Positions 1-8,983 of a stretch of 64,000 bases of DNA are shown here, one piece after another. The notes under the pieces were generated by a model. It made no database searches and was not told where the DNA came from. It saw only the letters and a program-made list of their open reading frames with translations. Position 1 is the first letter of the stretch; every line of letters starts with the position of its first letter. The DNA comes from Bacteroidota bacterium (GTDB taxonomy: Bacteria > Bacteroidota > Rhodothermia > JANXDC01): contig JANXDC010000004.1 in the NCBI GenBank assembly GCA_025059945.1, forward strand, positions 372,001 through 436,000, given 5' to 3'. A program made the translations under genes and the position numbers.

Positions 1-751
1 GAACGCAAGCCGAAAGCCCGTGGCGCTCCAGCCAGCTCCGCCAGCCCTCCGCCTCTTGCGCCGCCGGCCAGGGACCTACGCAGGTGAGCACAGCCTGCAG
101 GCCGCGGGCGCGCAATCGCGCCAGGGCTTCGAGGGCGAGATCAACCCCTTTTTCTTGACCTAAACGGCCGACAAAGAGTAAGCGCAAGAGCCGATCGGGT
201 TCAGCTTGGGCGATCTTCCGGGCTAGCGCCTCTTGATCCGGGATAAGCGCCTCCTCGATGGCGTTTGGGATGATGCGTATGCGACTTGTTGGAACCTCTC
301 CAACGCGTAGATCCTGGAGCATGGCGCGGTTTAAGGCGATCCAATGCGCCGCGCGTCGACCGAGAGCCCGCGCCGAGGGTCCCAGAAGCGGGTTTCGAAA
401 GAGCGCGCCCAGGGCGTTGTGCGGCCAGATGAGCACGATCCGATTCCGGGGGATCGCCCAGCGAAAGGTGAGCACGTCTCGCAGGTGGCCTAGCGGGGTA
501 CCGGAGAAGTTGGCGTACAGGATGGGATACGGATGGGCTCGCAGCGCGTCCCGAGCTTGCCGCACGTAGTGCAGCACTTCGCGCAGGCGCCCCAAGCCGA
601 AGCGGTTGGCGGCGCGCACGCCCGGCCCCCGGGGCGAAGAGCTGACCACAAGGAACCGCACCTCCGGATCCAGAAGCTCCAGAAGCCTGCGTGTCGCAAG
701 CGCCTGTCCATCAAACGGCGGGGGTGTTTTGCCCAGCAGCGCCCAGCGCAC
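1..751 (-). CDS. Glycosyltransferase family 4, C-terminus beyond window edge
   Basis: About 250 codons are visible; the gene runs off the left edge. The N-terminal part (LLGKTPPPFDGQALATRRLL) is the typical acceptor-side Rossmann start of GT-B retaining glycosyltransferases. The segment RIIPNAIEEALIP followed by LLFVGRLGQEKGVDLALEAL is the usual linker and start of the nucleotide-sugar-binding domain. It should transfer a sugar from an NDP donor to a lipid-linked glycan on the cytoplasmic membrane face. I chose the GTG at 751: GGGAG lies seven bases upstream and the codon begins two bases past the stop of the preceding glycosyltransferase. An ATG at 772 would overlap that gene by 20 bases. 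It is the last visible gene of the polysaccharide operon. Sugar specificity cannot be read. Confidence 0.85.
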   Translation of the reverse strand, partial: MRWALLGKTPPPFDGQALATRRLLELLDPEVRFLVVSSSPRGPGVRAANRFGLGRLREVLHYVRQARDALRAHPYPILYANFSGTPLGHLRDVLTFRWAIPRNRIVLIWPHNALGALFRNPLLGPSARALGRRAAHWIALNRAMLQDLRVGEVPTSRIRIIPNAIEEALIPDQEALARKIAQAEPDRLLRLLFVGRLGQEKGVDLALEALARLRARGLQAVLTCVGPWPAAQEAEGWRSWLERHGLSACV

Positions 752-752
752 G

Positions 753-2018
753 CTATAGCTCCCGCATCCCATGAAACGAGTTCGCCCGGAGGGCCACGTG
801 TTGCAGGGCCCACAGAAGCGGGCAGGCTAAGGCCGAAAAGGGCCTATCCCGTCTTTCAAGGGCCGCCTCGATGGCCTCCTGTAGTCCTTGGGCGAAGCGC
901 TCCGGCCCCCATTGGGCGATGATCGCCTCGGAGCACCGGCCCAAAGCCGCTCGATCCGTATCCGGGGCGCTTATCCACTGCAGGCGTCGGGCCAACTCTT
1001 CGGGGTCGTGGGCGTCAAAAGTGGCCCCGTTTTCGCCCTCTCGTACCAGATCCTGCGCACAGCCGGACTGGCGCGAAACAAGCACGGGCAGGCCCGAGGC
1101 CATGGCTTCGTTCACCACAAGGCCCCATTGCTCCTGTAGGGCTGGATGCACGAAGGCCCCGGCGTAGGCGTAGTAGGCGACCAGTTCGCCTCCGGTGCGC
1201 AAGCCGGCTAACACCACATCGGCTCCCATAGGCCGAGCTCGGGCCTCTAGCTCAGCGCGCATCGGTCCGTCTCCCAGGAGCACAAGCCGCCAGGGCTGAA
1301 GAGTGCGCTCCCGGTAGCGGGCGTAGGCTTCGAGCAACTCTGGGTAGCCTTTTCGTCGCAGCAGGCGGCCCACAGCCAGAAAAAACGGCCTGCGGTCCTC
1401 TAATCCCGGCAGCTTGGGCCTTCGCTCTGGGCTTGAGCGCAGGCTCTGCGCCAGCTGAGCGAAGGCCGCGTTGTCGACCACGTTCAGCCCGAAGCGGATG
1501 CGGCTCTCTGGAAAGCCCAGGCTCTTCAGATAGGCCGCATGGGGCGTTCCGGCTACGAGGGCCGCGTCGGCCGACCGGATCAGATGGGCCTTGAGCGCCT
1601 CGCGCAGGCGCGATCGGGGTAGATCATCGCGTTTTGAATCGCTCATCAAAACGACCGGGCGGCCGTTTCGGAGGCCCCAGTAGAGCAGCGCCCGCGCATC
1701 GGGCAGGCTGTATCCGTTTACGACCACTAGATCCGGGCGCAACCGTTCAAGCAGCCGCTGCAGGCGCCGGTGCACCCTCCAGGGCCGGAGCTCCTCAAAG
1801 ACCGCCCCCGGGAAGGCCTGTACGTGTTCTACGGCCCGCGGCGGCGGCTCCGCCCCCCACCAACCGTAGCGGGCTTCCCGGCCCGCCGTTTCCAGCACGA
1901 GCACCTGAACGCCCTCGTGCTGCAACGCATGGGCCGCAGCCTGCACCCGCACCCAATGATACGGGCCCAGTTTGGGCCACTGCAGAAGCACGCGGCGCGG
2001 TTTTACCGAGTTGCGCAT
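753..2018 (-). CDS. Glycosyltransferase family 4
   Basis: 421 residues, normal length for a GT4 enzyme. The N-terminal half carries the acceptor domain. The C-terminal half has FFLAVGRLLRRKGYPELLEA, LVLLGDGPMRAEL and the family signature EQWGLVVNEAMASGLPVLVS, whose EX7E-like glutamates bind the donor nucleotide sugar. No signal peptide or membrane helix is visible, so it probably acts on the cytoplasmic face of the inner membrane on an undecaprenyl-linked glycan. It overlaps the flippase gene by 16 bases and the next glycosyltransferase follows at once, which argues for translational coupling. Donor and acceptor sugars are unknown. Confidence 0.9.
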   Translation of the reverse strand: MRNSVKPRRVLLQWPKLGPYHWVRVQAAAHALQHEGVQVLVLETAGREARYGWWGAEPPPRAVEHVQAFPGAVFEELRPWRVHRRLQRLLERLRPDLVVVNGYSLPDARALLYWGLRNGRPVVLMSDSKRDDLPRSRLREALKAHLIRSADAALVAGTPHAAYLKSLGFPESRIRFGLNVVDNAAFAQLAQSLRSSPERRPKLPGLEDRRPFFLAVGRLLRRKGYPELLEAYARYRERTLQPWRLVLLGDGPMRAELEARARPMGADVVLAGLRTGGELVAYYAYAGAFVHPALQEQWGLVVNEAMASGLPVLVSRQSGCAQDLVREGENGATFDAHDPEELARRLQWISAPDTDRAALGRCSEAIIAQWGPERFAQGLQEAIEAALERRDRPFSALACPLLWALQHVALRANSFHGMREL

Positions 2019-3289
2019 CCGGACGATATCGGTTGCGTTAGCCCTCTTAGGCCGACTTGCGCGTATGCGCCGGCGGCTGCGGCGGCCAGCAGGTTACTTA
2101 GGGCGGCACCCAGGACGCCGTATTGGGGGATCAGGATCAGGTACAGGGCCATGCTTGCGGCGAGGCGCAGCAGCTGCACACGCCATACCCACTCGGTGCG
2201 ACCGATCCCCATGAGCACGTTCAATCCCGTAAGGTAGAGCACCTCAGCCCCGAATCCGAGGCCAAGCAGCCGCAAGACGGATGCCGAGGCCGCGTAGGCG
2301 CCTCGGTAGAGGGTCTCCACAATAGGCTCGGCCGCAAGCAGGCACAGTAACCCCAAGGGGCCCAGCAGAATAAGCCCATATGCGATCGCGCGCCGCCGCA
2401 GCCGGCGCAGCCCCCTCCAATCCCGCTGGGCATGTAGGACGGCCGAGCGGGGCAGCACGACGGTGTTGATGGCGTTAAGCAGCGTCAGGGCCACGGCGTC
2501 GGTTAGGCGTTTGACGGCTGCGTAGAGGCCCGCTTGCTCCGGGGAAAGATAAGCCGAAATCAGCAGCACGTCGGCGTACTGGCCCGCCTGCAAGGTGAGC
2601 ATGTACAAGGCCAGGTGGCGCGAGAAGGCCCAAAAAGAACTAAAGTAGGCCCTGTGCCATCGCAGACGCCGGGGCAACCACGGCCAAGCAAGCGCCCAGG
2701 CGGCGACCGCGGAGAGCGTCTCCGCGGCGAAAAAGCTCAACAGAAGCGCCTCCAGCCGCAGAGCCCTTTGAGCCCATAGTCCGATCACCAGCCCTATGAA
2801 AAGGCCGTTTAGCGCGGACTCGACCCCCAGCAGGCGTCCGTATCGCTCCTGTCCCTGCAGCGTGTGCAGGGCCAGCCCGCGCAGCCCCTGCAGGAGCACG
2901 ACAGCGGGGATGAGCCAGGCCCAGCCGAGCAGTTCGGGCAGGCGCAGACGCTCCGAAAGCCACGGGCTCAAGGCCCACGCCAGGCCACCCCCCGCTAGGC
3001 CGAGGGCGAGCGTGAGCACAGCCACGAACTCCAGCAGCGCTTGCTGCGCCTGGGGATCGCCCCGATAGTGGGCCACAAAGCGGATTGTGCCCTGCGCGAG
3101 CAGGCCCACCGAGAAGGCGGCCGTGAGCGCGATCAGGCCCAAGAGCACATCATAAGAGCCATAGGCCCTCGGGGGCAGGGCGGGGATGACGAGCAGAACC
3201 ATCACCAGCCCCCGCAAAAGCCGCGTGCCCTGGCTCAATAGCGGCAACAGCTTCGCCCCGTGGCGGCGGATCAGGATCGCCGTCTCCAC
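2003..3289 (-). CDS. Polysaccharide flippase (Wzx/MVF-type)
   Basis: 428 residues, almost wholly hydrophobic, with about 12 predicted membrane segments separated by short Arg-rich loops. The size, the early charged segment before the first helix and the late pattern ILIPQYGVLGAALSNLLA are typical of oligosaccharide flippases of the MOP superfamily. These move undecaprenyl-diphosphate-linked repeat units to the periplasmic face. It sits between the polymerase/ligase gene, which it overlaps by 19 bases, and a glycosyltransferase. That is the classic Wzx/Wzy setting and supports the call more than sequence alone. MurJ is less likely in this context. Confidence 0.8.
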   Translation of the reverse strand: METAILIRRHGAKLLPLLSQGTRLLRGLVMVLLVIPALPPRAYGSYDVLLGLIALTAAFSVGLLAQGTIRFVAHYRGDPQAQQALLEFVAVLTLALGLAGGGLAWALSPWLSERLRLPELLGWAWLIPAVVLLQGLRGLALHTLQGQERYGRLLGVESALNGLFIGLVIGLWAQRALRLEALLLSFFAAETLSAVAAWALAWPWLPRRLRWHRAYFSSFWAFSRHLALYMLTLQAGQYADVLLISAYLSPEQAGLYAAVKRLTDAVALTLLNAINTVVLPRSAVLHAQRDWRGLRRLRRRAIAYGLILLGPLGLLCLLAAEPIVETLYRGAYAASASVLRLLGLGFGAEVLYLTGLNVLMGIGRTEWVWRVQLLRLAASMALYLILIPQYGVLGAALSNLLAAAAAGAYAQVGLRGLTQPISSGCATR

Positions 3290-4659
3290 GTCGCCGCTCC
3301 TATGGCGATGCTGGAGACCGTCGCAAAAATCCCATCGTACATCGCCCAGGCGGCCTCGGTGCCCAGCATGAGCAGCATACCGATTAAGATCCCTATAGAT
3401 GCCGCAAGCACGTAGCGCTCAAAGCGATCCGAGCTCAGGCGCCAAGCCCGCCATGTCGTCCACAGCCCCGAACCGTAGAAAAGAAGCTGCGCCAGCAGGC
3501 CCGCAAGCCCCGTGGTCATCCACACGAACAGGAAGTTGTTGTGGATGTAATCCCAGGCGGGCAGATAGCGAAGCGTGATGATGTTTACAAACGGATACGT
3601 GGCGCCCAGCCCCCAGCCCGTAATCCAGTTTGGACTCAAAGCCTCCCAGGCGGCCCGCCATTCGGCGAACCGGTTGAGCACGGAAAGGTCTGCCTCTAGG
3701 GCCCGGCCGATGGAGAGCAGGCGCCCCGCAAGGCCGGCAGCTAGCAGCGTAAGCTGGGGTCCCGCTAGCGCGAGCACGGCGCCCACGCCGGCGGCGACAA
3801 GCCCAAGGACGTACAGCAGAAGCAGCCTTTGGTCGCGGCGCTCCACTAAGGCGGCCATCACCAAAAGCCCCAGAGCCGTGGCTAACCAGGGGCCGCGGCT
3901 AAAGGTAAGCAACAGGGCCGCGGTGCAGGCCAGGGCCGAGAGGCCAAAAAACGTCCGCAGAAGCCAATTGCGGTGGTACAGCAGAAAGGCCGTGCAGAGC
4001 ACAATCGCGGGAAAGAAAACAAGGTAATACTTGGCCTCGCGTGCCTGCACGGCCTGCCAAACCGAGCGAGCGCCCGAGAGGTCACGAAAGAACTCCGTCG
4101 CGTTGTACAGGCTAAAGCCGATTGCGATGCCGAGAAAAATCCCGAGATGATATCCCACGAGGGCCGGCCGCCGTTTGAAAAGATCGTATAGGAAAAAGAA
4201 GAGCACAAAGACGAGGTAACGCTTCAGATCCCGCAGCACCAGTTCCGGCGCGTTGCCATACAGCAGACCCAGCAGGCCGCTTACGAACACGGCGCCCAGG
4301 AAAACGGCCACGGCCCAGGCCATGGGGCTATCCAGAATGGGTTCGCGCAGGCGCAGCGTTTTTTCGTATAGCCAGCGCAGGCCGAAAAGGAGCGTGTAGG
4401 CCGACAAAGCCAGCTCCGCAGCCCCGATGCCGGGGGACACGTCCAGAAGCCCGAATACGTTCAGGACAAGCAGGCTGACGAAACCCCACTCCAGGCGCCA
4501 AAGGGAAACGGCACACGCGAAGAGGCCTAGCAGCAACAGGGGCCACAGCCAGGCCCGTTCGGGCGTAATCCAGAGGACGCCCGCAAGGGCCCCGGCGCAG
4601 CTCGCCACGAAGGTCCCCCACCAGAGGTGGGGAAAGTCCAGCCGAACCGCGAAGCGCAT
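3271..4659 (-). CDS. O-antigen ligase / Wzy-like polymerase family membrane protein
   Basis: 462 residues with 10-12 hydrophobic segments. The large periplasmic loop toward the C-terminus contains WDYIHNNFLFVWMTTG, the H-N-N type motif of the Wzy_C / O-antigen ligase family (the WaaL and Wzy superfamily). The FSRGPWLA motif in the middle is also typical. Members either polymerise repeat units or ligate them to an acceptor; sequence alone does not separate the two. Its position between a Wzz-like and a Wzx-like gene favours polymerase. It ends inside the flippase start and begins three bases after the chain-length gene. Confidence 0.8.
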   Translation of the reverse strand: MRFAVRLDFPHLWWGTFVASCAGALAGVLWITPERAWLWPLLLLGLFACAVSLWRLEWGFVSLLVLNVFGLLDVSPGIGAAELALSAYTLLFGLRWLYEKTLRLREPILDSPMAWAVAVFLGAVFVSGLLGLLYGNAPELVLRDLKRYLVFVLFFFLYDLFKRRPALVGYHLGIFLGIAIGFSLYNATEFFRDLSGARSVWQAVQAREAKYYLVFFPAIVLCTAFLLYHRNWLLRTFFGLSALACTAALLLTFSRGPWLATALGLLVMAALVERRDQRLLLLYVLGLVAAGVGAVLALAGPQLTLLAAGLAGRLLSIGRALEADLSVLNRFAEWRAAWEALSPNWITGWGLGATYPFVNIITLRYLPAWDYIHNNFLFVWMTTGLAGLLAQLLFYGSGLWTTWRAWRLSSDRFERYVLAASIGILIGMLLMLGTEAAWAMYDGIFATVSSIAIGAATWRRRS

Positions 4660-4662
4660 ACG

Positions 4663-5823
4663 CTAGGCGGATTCGCTCCAGGATGCGCGCAGCAGCTCCC
4701 AGCGCCGTCTTGCCGGATCGTAGGCGAGCGCAAAAAACACGGCCAGCACAAAGACCGAGACCGTCGCGGCAAGCACGATAATCGTGCGTCGGGGATGGTC
4801 TTTGCGCTCCGGTATTTCAGCCCGGTCCAGGACGATCACTGTGGGCGTGGTGCGCTGCTCCTCGACCTTGGCCTGCTCATACAGGGGCACAATAACCTCC
4901 TGGATTTTGGCCTGGATCGTGAGCTCACGCATAAGCTCCAGGTAGGCTCGGTTTACCTCGGGAAGCTCCCTCAAGGGGGCCATGAGCCGAATCGGGCCCG
5001 TGTCTTGGCGCAGGCTAGAGAGTTTGGCCCGCGTGGCGCGTATCTGTTCCTCTAGTTGCCCTAATAGCGGATTATCCGCCCCGAGGCCGGCTCGCAGCGC
5101 ATCCCGCTGAACCTCTAGCCGATACAGCTCGGCGCTGATATCGGCGATTGTGCTGAAATATGCCCCCAGCTGGCTGGGTAGATCATAGATCCCGTAGCGG
5201 CGTTGAAAGACGCTGAGGCGCCGCTGTAGCGAATCCAGGTCCGCCTGTGCTTTGCGGTAGCGGGTCTCGATAAACTCGCGATAGGCGCGGGCTTCTGTGG
5301 TGGCGATCTCCGTGTTGATGCGGTTGAGCAGCTCCACGCAGTAGTTGGCCATCTCGGCCGCCCGTCGGGGGTCTTGATCCCAGATGGAAATCTCAAAGTA
5401 GCCCTCTTGATGCATGCCGAAGCGCATATTCCTTTCAAGCTTCTTTAGCGTAGCTGTAACGGGATAGCGCTTATGTCGCGTGCGATAGACGTCCATCAGG
5501 TTGAAGCGCCGCACAAGCTCCCATTTGGCGCGCCGGCTGTTCAGGATGGCGTAGTAGCGGTCAAAGTCCGTGTTCAGGCCAAATCCGCCAAGGCTAGAGG
5601 CCAAAGCCGCCAGGTCGCGCGGCAGCGCAGCGCTGAGGCTGCGCAGTCCACCGGCCTGGCTGGGCAGCACAGTAGCGGTGGCCTTATAGTAATTGGGCAA
5701 AAGCAGGCTGATGAGGGCGCTTAAAGCGGCCGCAGCCAAGGTGGCCCCTATAAGCAACCATCGCCGGCGATAGAGCACCGCCAAGCCGTACAGGATCGGG
5801 CTACGGACAAGGGCCGTTTTCAT
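4663..5823 (-). CDS. Wzz/GumC-type polysaccharide chain-length determinant
   Basis: 386 residues with the Wzz topology: an N-terminal helix near residues 22-42 (WLLIGATLAAAALSALISLL), a long periplasmic part rich in coiled coil (roughly 150-310), then a second helix near 345-368. The PDHPRRT-like sequence just before the second helix (RKDHPRRTIIVLAA) matches the proline-rich region that defines the family. No cytoplasmic tyrosine kinase domain is attached. It probably oligomerises in the inner membrane and sets glycan length together with the Wza-like protein, whose gene ends three bases upstream. Confidence 0.85.
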   Translation of the reverse strand: MKTALVRSPILYGLAVLYRRRWLLIGATLAAAALSALISLLLPNYYKATATVLPSQAGGLRSLSAALPRDLAALASSLGGFGLNTDFDRYYAILNSRRAKWELVRRFNLMDVYRTRHKRYPVTATLKKLERNMRFGMHQEGYFEISIWDQDPRRAAEMANYCVELLNRINTEIATTEARAYREFIETRYRKAQADLDSLQRRLSVFQRRYGIYDLPSQLGAYFSTIADISAELYRLEVQRDALRAGLGADNPLLGQLEEQIRATRAKLSSLRQDTGPIRLMAPLRELPEVNRAYLELMRELTIQAKIQEVIVPLYEQAKVEEQRTTPTVIVLDRAEIPERKDHPRRTIIVLAATVSVFVLAVFFALAYDPARRRWELLRASWSESA

Positions 5824-5826
5824 GGC

Positions 5827-7683
5827 CTAGCGGAGCAGCTGTAAGGCCAGGGAAAGCAAAGTCACGGACAAGCTGACTAAGGAGGCGATCACCTGGGTTC
5901 GCTGGGCCATCCCGAGCTGCGCTATGTAGGGATCGGAGAGTTCCTTGCGGTTGACGAAGATCATATCTCCCGGCAGCACGGCAGCCCGCCTTGAGGGCTT
6001 CCAGCGGAAGGTGCCCGCCTCGATCACGAAGACCTCCGAACGCCGGGCGGCGTCGGTGAAGCCGCCCGCCGCCTCTACGTAATCCCGGGCCGACCAACCG
6101 GGGCGGTACGGCACATGCCCCGGACGGCTCACTTGGCCGAAGACGAAGACCGTCTGCTGGCGCTTGGGAATGTAAATCCGATCCCCGGGTTCCAGGAGGG
6201 GACCGGCGTCTCCGTTGCGCAACGCGTTTTCCAGGTCGGCTGAGACCAGATCGCGCCGGATAAACGTTTCGTAGTCCACGTATTGGCGACCGTAAAGGTT
6301 GAGCGCGGTGGTGCGCGCGAGCACCAGGCGCGCGTAATCGGGGTTCTCCCAGAGCGGATCGAACGTATCCGGGCGCCGCACGATGTAGGCCGAGCGCAGG
6401 TCGGCTTCCTCCGTAAGACCACCGGTCCAGCGCAGCACCTCTTGAAGCCGCGTTCGGCCCGGCTCTATGGGGTAAATCCCCGGAGCCATGACCTCGCCGA
6501 TCACCTGCACCACGGGGGGTTGCCAGGGGCCGGGGCGGCGCGGGATGACGATCCGATCCCCCGGCTGAAGCGCCCGGTTGGGGGCGCGGCCCTCCAAGAC
6601 GGCCCGGGCGTCGAAGCGGATTTCCTCGATGCCCCTTTCGGTGGGGCGCAGCAGGAGCGCCTCCTCCGGACGGGCCTCCGCGGTGAAACCTAACCCAAAG
6701 GCCAAGATTTGCCGCAAACTGTCGCCGGCCGCGTATTCAAAGGTTCCCGGCAGATGTACGGCACCGGACAGGCTGATCGAACCCCGGGCCAGCTGCTGGG
6801 TGCTCAGTTGCACCACGTCGCCATCTCGCAAGTATGGGTTAGCCTCTAGATCCCCCGTGAGGTAGTAGCGCAGCAGGTCCGCCCGGCTTTCCGTGCCATC
6901 GGCGTGTCGGATCCGGATGTGCCGAAGCGAAAGCGCGGGGATCTGAGCTGTTTCCTCGGTCGGCGGCCTTGTCTCCGGATCGGATGGCCGTGGTTTTTCG
7001 GGTTGCGCAAGCTCCCGCTTATCCCGAGCGGCCTCGGGGCGAGCCATCAGGCTCTGCAAGACCACCTCTTCGAGCCGGCTCAAGGGGGTCGCCAGGTAGC
7101 GACCCGGAAGCGGCACGGCCCCCACGACGTGCACCCAAAAGGAGCGCACGCTGGCCAGGTGAACGCGCACAGAAGATCGATAGAGGCGGCGCAGGAGCGA
7201 ATCCAGGCGTGCCTGGGCCTCCGCAAGGCGCAAACCGGAGACGGATACGGCTCCCACCGTCGGGATGTCGACCAGTCCCTGGGGGCTGACCACGGCGGGA
7301 AGCACTAAAGGGGGCTGAAAGGCCTCGATGGTGATCTGCAGGACATCACCCGGACCGATTCGATACTGGTGGGGATCAACGGGCCCTTCCTGCGGCAGGA
7401 TGGGCAGCTTTTGCAGCTGTTCCTGCAACCGAGCAAGATCTGTCGAGCTAAAGGTGCCGGGTCGTAGCTCTGCGGTGGTTCCGTAGTAGGAGCGCAGCAG
7501 CGTTTGACGCGCTTGGCGTACGTTTGGAAGATATGGATTTCGCTGATCGGCCTCTGGCAGCAGATACGGGGACATGGAGGTCTGGGCCCCAAGCCCCGGG
7601 GCGAAGAGGCCCCAGAGCAGGCACGTCCAGATCCAACCCCGACTTATGGCCACAAAACTCAAAATCCTTGCCCAGTTGACCAA
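5827..7683 (-). CDS. Wza-like polysaccharide export protein with SLBB repeats
   Basis: 618 residues. After a signal peptide (hydrophobic segment ending ...APGLGAQ) a poly-export domain begins at YRIGPGDVLQITIEAF. At least three SLBB-type beta-grasp units follow, recognisable by VVGAVPLPGRYL, VIGEVMAPGIYPIEPGRTRL and VFGQVSRPGHVPYRPG. A hydrophobic C-terminal tail (LVSLSVTLLSLALQLL) could be a membrane anchor. Such proteins form the periplasm-spanning or outer-membrane export channel. This is the first gene of the operon. The furthest upstream start is a TTG at 7683 with GGAG about ten bases before it; a GTG at 7653 would also leave a complete signal peptide, so the start is open. There is no lipobox. 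Confidence 0.85.
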   Translation of the reverse strand: MVNWARILSFVAISRGWIWTCLLWGLFAPGLGAQTSMSPYLLPEADQRNPYLPNVRQARQTLLRSYYGTTAELRPGTFSSTDLARLQEQLQKLPILPQEGPVDPHQYRIGPGDVLQITIEAFQPPLVLPAVVSPQGLVDIPTVGAVSVSGLRLAEAQARLDSLLRRLYRSSVRVHLASVRSFWVHVVGAVPLPGRYLATPLSRLEEVVLQSLMARPEAARDKRELAQPEKPRPSDPETRPPTEETAQIPALSLRHIRIRHADGTESRADLLRYYLTGDLEANPYLRDGDVVQLSTQQLARGSISLSGAVHLPGTFEYAAGDSLRQILAFGLGFTAEARPEEALLLRPTERGIEEIRFDARAVLEGRAPNRALQPGDRIVIPRRPGPWQPPVVQVIGEVMAPGIYPIEPGRTRLQEVLRWTGGLTEEADLRSAYIVRRPDTFDPLWENPDYARLVLARTTALNLYGRQYVDYETFIRRDLVSADLENALRNGDAGPLLEPGDRIYIPKRQQTVFVFGQVSRPGHVPYRPGWSARDYVEAAGGFTDAARRSEVFVIEAGTFRWKPSRRAAVLPGDMIFVNRKELSDPYIAQLGMAQRTQVIASLVSLSVTLLSLALQLLR

Positions 7684-7729
7684 AGCTACGGCTCTCCTTT
7701 CGGGTTTGTCAACGCAGCGGCAACAGCCG

Positions 7730-7760
7730 TTGCGAGTTTAGCCGAGATGGATTAACTTTA
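7730..7760 (+). promoter_or_regulatory. Possible Bacteroidota-type promoter upstream of the Nif3-like gene
   Basis: TTG at 7730-7732 is followed after 20 bases by TAACTTTA at 7753-7760, one mismatch from TAnnTTTG. It lies in the 184-base gap between the divergent polysaccharide operon and the Nif3-like gene, about 108 bases before the ATG. Based on consensus alone. Confidence 0.35.
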
Positions 7761-7821
7761 AGGCCTGCGCATGCAGTTTTGTCCCTGTCCATACAACGTC
7801 AGAGGTGTTCTTGCCGCTTCG

Positions 7822-7853
7822 GCACGTGCTATAAAGGGGCACGTGCTTTTTTT
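7822..7853 (+). terminator. Terminator-like hairpin (twin GCACGTGC) in the leader of the Nif3-like gene
   Basis: Two identical copies of the palindrome GCACGTGC (7822-7829 and 7839-7846) flank a nine-base spacer. They can pair as a perfect eight-base stem followed directly by seven T residues. That is a textbook intrinsic-terminator shape, yet it ends only 14 bases before the ATG at 7868 and no gene on this strand lies upstream. It may be an attenuator, or the paired CACGTG boxes may be a DNA-binding site. Confidence 0.5.
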
Positions 7854-7867
7854 ATGCCCACGGGGAT

Positions 7868-8968
7868 ATGCCCAAATTAGGCGACCTGATCGCGCATCTT
7901 GAGGCCTGGGCCCCACCGAATTGGGCCTGGGAGCGGGACAATACAGGGCTACAGCTCGGGGATCCCGAGCAACCGGTTCGGCGGGTGCTTATCGCTCTAG
8001 ATCTGACGGAGGCCGTGGTCGCGCAGGCCGCATCATGGCCGGCCGAACTGATCCTAACGCATCATCCTCCTTTATATCGCCCCTTACGCCGCTGTACGAC
8101 CCAAGATGCCCTGGGGCGGATGCTCTTGCATTTGGCTCGCATCGGGTGCGCTGTCTACAGCATCCACACGAATCTGGATGTCGCCCCGGGCGGGGTAAAC
8201 GACGTGCTAGCCGAGCGGCTCGGGCTGCGGCGGGTACGGGTGCTTGAGCCCATGAGGGGTCAGCTGCGCAAGCTCGTCACCTTTGTGCCGATCACCCACG
8301 TGGAATTGGTGCGTCGCGCCCTGGCCGAGGCCGGCGCGGGTCGGATAGGCTCCTATGCGGAGTGCGCTTTTGAGGTGCGGGGTACGGGCTCTTTTCGACC
8401 GCTTGCCGGAGCCCGTCCATACCTAGGCGAGGCCGGTCGGCTGGAACGCGTCGAGGAAGTGCGCCTGGAGATGGAGGTTCCATCCTGGCGGCTTGCGGCT
8501 GCTCTAGAGGCCCTGCGCGCCGTGCATCCCTACGAAGAACCTGTCTGGGACGTCTACGTTCTGGAACGCGCTACCTCTGGGGTCGGCATGGGGCGTATTG
8601 GGGAGCTATCGGCTCCCCTGGCGCCCGGGGATTTTCTGGAGTACGTGGCCGAGCGGCTCGCTGTGCGGGCGTTGCGTTACGCGGCCGGGCCTCAGGAGCG
8701 GATTTCTCGGGTGGCCGTCTGCGGTGGCGCCGGCGCGGATCTATGGTGGGTGGCCGCTCAGCAGGGCGCCGACGCGCTGGTCACAGCCGATGTGCGGTAT
8801 CACGCCTTCCAGGAGGCTTCGGGTGCCCTCTGGTTGCTTGATGCCGGTCACTACGAAACCGAAGCCCCAATACTGCAGGTGCTCGCGGAGCGTCTGCAGA
8901 GGGCTTTTCCGGACCTCGAATGCCAAGTAGGGCAATGCACCAGCCCGATAAGCACATATGTAAGCTGA
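7868..8968 (+). CDS. Nif3-like dinuclear metal centre protein (NIF3/YqfO family)
   Basis: 366 residues, the length of the long YqfO type, which carries a CutA1-like insert between the two halves of the Nif3 fold. Metal-binding motifs are visible: LILTHHPPLY near residue 60, HTNLDVAPGGVND near 100, and near the C-terminus DVRYHAF and DAGHYETE. The middle part (LVTFVPITHVELVRRALAEAGAG ... VHPYEEPVWDVY) is the insert. The family forms toroidal hexamers with two metal ions per subunit and is often labelled GTP cyclohydrolase 1 type 2, but its role is not settled. The stop is 15 bases from the next gene, a common Nif3 neighbour in bacteria. Confidence 0.92.
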   Translation: MPKLGDLIAHLEAWAPPNWAWERDNTGLQLGDPEQPVRRVLIALDLTEAVVAQAASWPAELILTHHPPLYRPLRRCTTQDALGRMLLHLARIGCAVYSIHTNLDVAPGGVNDVLAERLGLRRVRVLEPMRGQLRKLVTFVPITHVELVRRALAEAGAGRIGSYAECAFEVRGTGSFRPLAGARPYLGEAGRLERVEEVRLEMEVPSWRLAAALEALRAVHPYEEPVWDVYVLERATSGVGMGRIGELSAPLAPGDFLEYVAERLAVRALRYAAGPQERISRVAVCGGAGADLWWVAAQQGADALVTADVRYHAFQEASGALWLLDAGHYETEAPILQVLAERLQRAFPDLECQVGQCTSPISTYVS

Positions 8969-8983
8969 GGAGAAAGTGCGCGG

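Noticed and set aside
1-7683. Polysaccharide operon considered as a horizontally acquired island
   Set aside because: No transposase, integrase, tRNA or evident shift in base composition; the gene set is ordinary.
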